Assembly: GCF_014529945.1 (NCBI RefSeq)
Contig: NZ_JACVFB010000002.1
Location: 992,001-1,056,000, forward strand
DNA: 64,000 nucleotides
Source: Chitinophaga varians
GTDB lineage: Bacteria > Bacteroidota > Bacteroidia > Chitinophagales > Chitinophagaceae
Direction: 5' to 3'
Shown: positions 63,967 through 64,000 of the stretch, in pieces
Layout of the letters: every line of letters begins with the position of its first letter
How positions within the stretch are numbered: position 1 is the first letter of the stretch
Notes under the pieces: generated by a model
Told to the model about the DNA's origin: nothing
What the model saw: only the letters and a program-made list of their open reading frames with translations
Database searches by the model: none
Program-made: the position numbers and the translations under genes

Positions 63967-64000
63967 CTTTACCTACAAGTGTCTGATTTTGCATGAAACA

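Overview
This window reads as chromosomal DNA of a Bacteroidota bacterium, most likely a Chitinophaga-like member of the Chitinophagaceae (inference from gene content, not from a marker gene). The support is: a giant gliding/T9SS-type adhesin followed by PorP/SprF and OmpA genes, GH92 and other secreted carbohydrate enzymes, DUF5606 and DUF5009 proteins, lipoproteins with a Bacteroidota-style lipobox, and repeated promoter cores of the TAnnTTTG type with an upstream TTG.

Layout. 1-4.9 kb (minus): recD-recC (recC runs off the left edge), ywbE and a slipin. 5.1-8 kb is an accessory island: a chain of tRNA-like hairpins, three recognisable tRNAs (Tyr, His, Ile with anticodon UAU), two tiny ORFs each followed by a terminator, a decayed CRISPR-like array, a four-fold repeat beta-flower protein and an MrcB_N-HNH endonuclease. 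8-20 kb: an ABC exporter, a GT87 membrane glycosyltransferase, a GH92 alpha-mannosidase, a glycosidase/CBM9 pair, an M13 peptidase lipoprotein and a DUF5009 membrane acyltransferase. 20-23 kb: a KefC/KefF-like antiporter pair. 23-28.4 kb (minus): a tight cluster of a STAND/NACHT NTPase, a membrane transglutaminase-like protein and a CLC channel.

28.4-44 kb: an unusual 5' region leads into a ~3,900-residue adhesin (seven jelly-roll-like and about 29 Ig-like modules, one FN3, CHU_C sorting domain), then PorP/SprF and a TPR/PD40/OmpA protein, the standard Bacteroidota surface-adhesin locus. 44-64 kb is mostly housekeeping: a lipoprotein, MATE exporter, PfkB kinase, S1/P1 nuclease, UvrB, Amt plus a porin, DUF2461, Asd, a lamin-tail protein, a DUF5606 protein with a basic tail, M3 oligopeptidase, and a metal locus (SCO, Fur/Zur-type regulator, MerC, CobW GTPase) with a perfect palindrome placed as an operator.

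Most noteworthy items: the tRNA-like hairpin chain, the fossil CRISPR array, the NTPase-transglutaminase-channel cluster, the nearly identical 1,290-bp repeat in the adhesin gene, paired AAAATGAAC elements upstream of it, and a recurring class of long AT-rich inverted repeats at gene ends.
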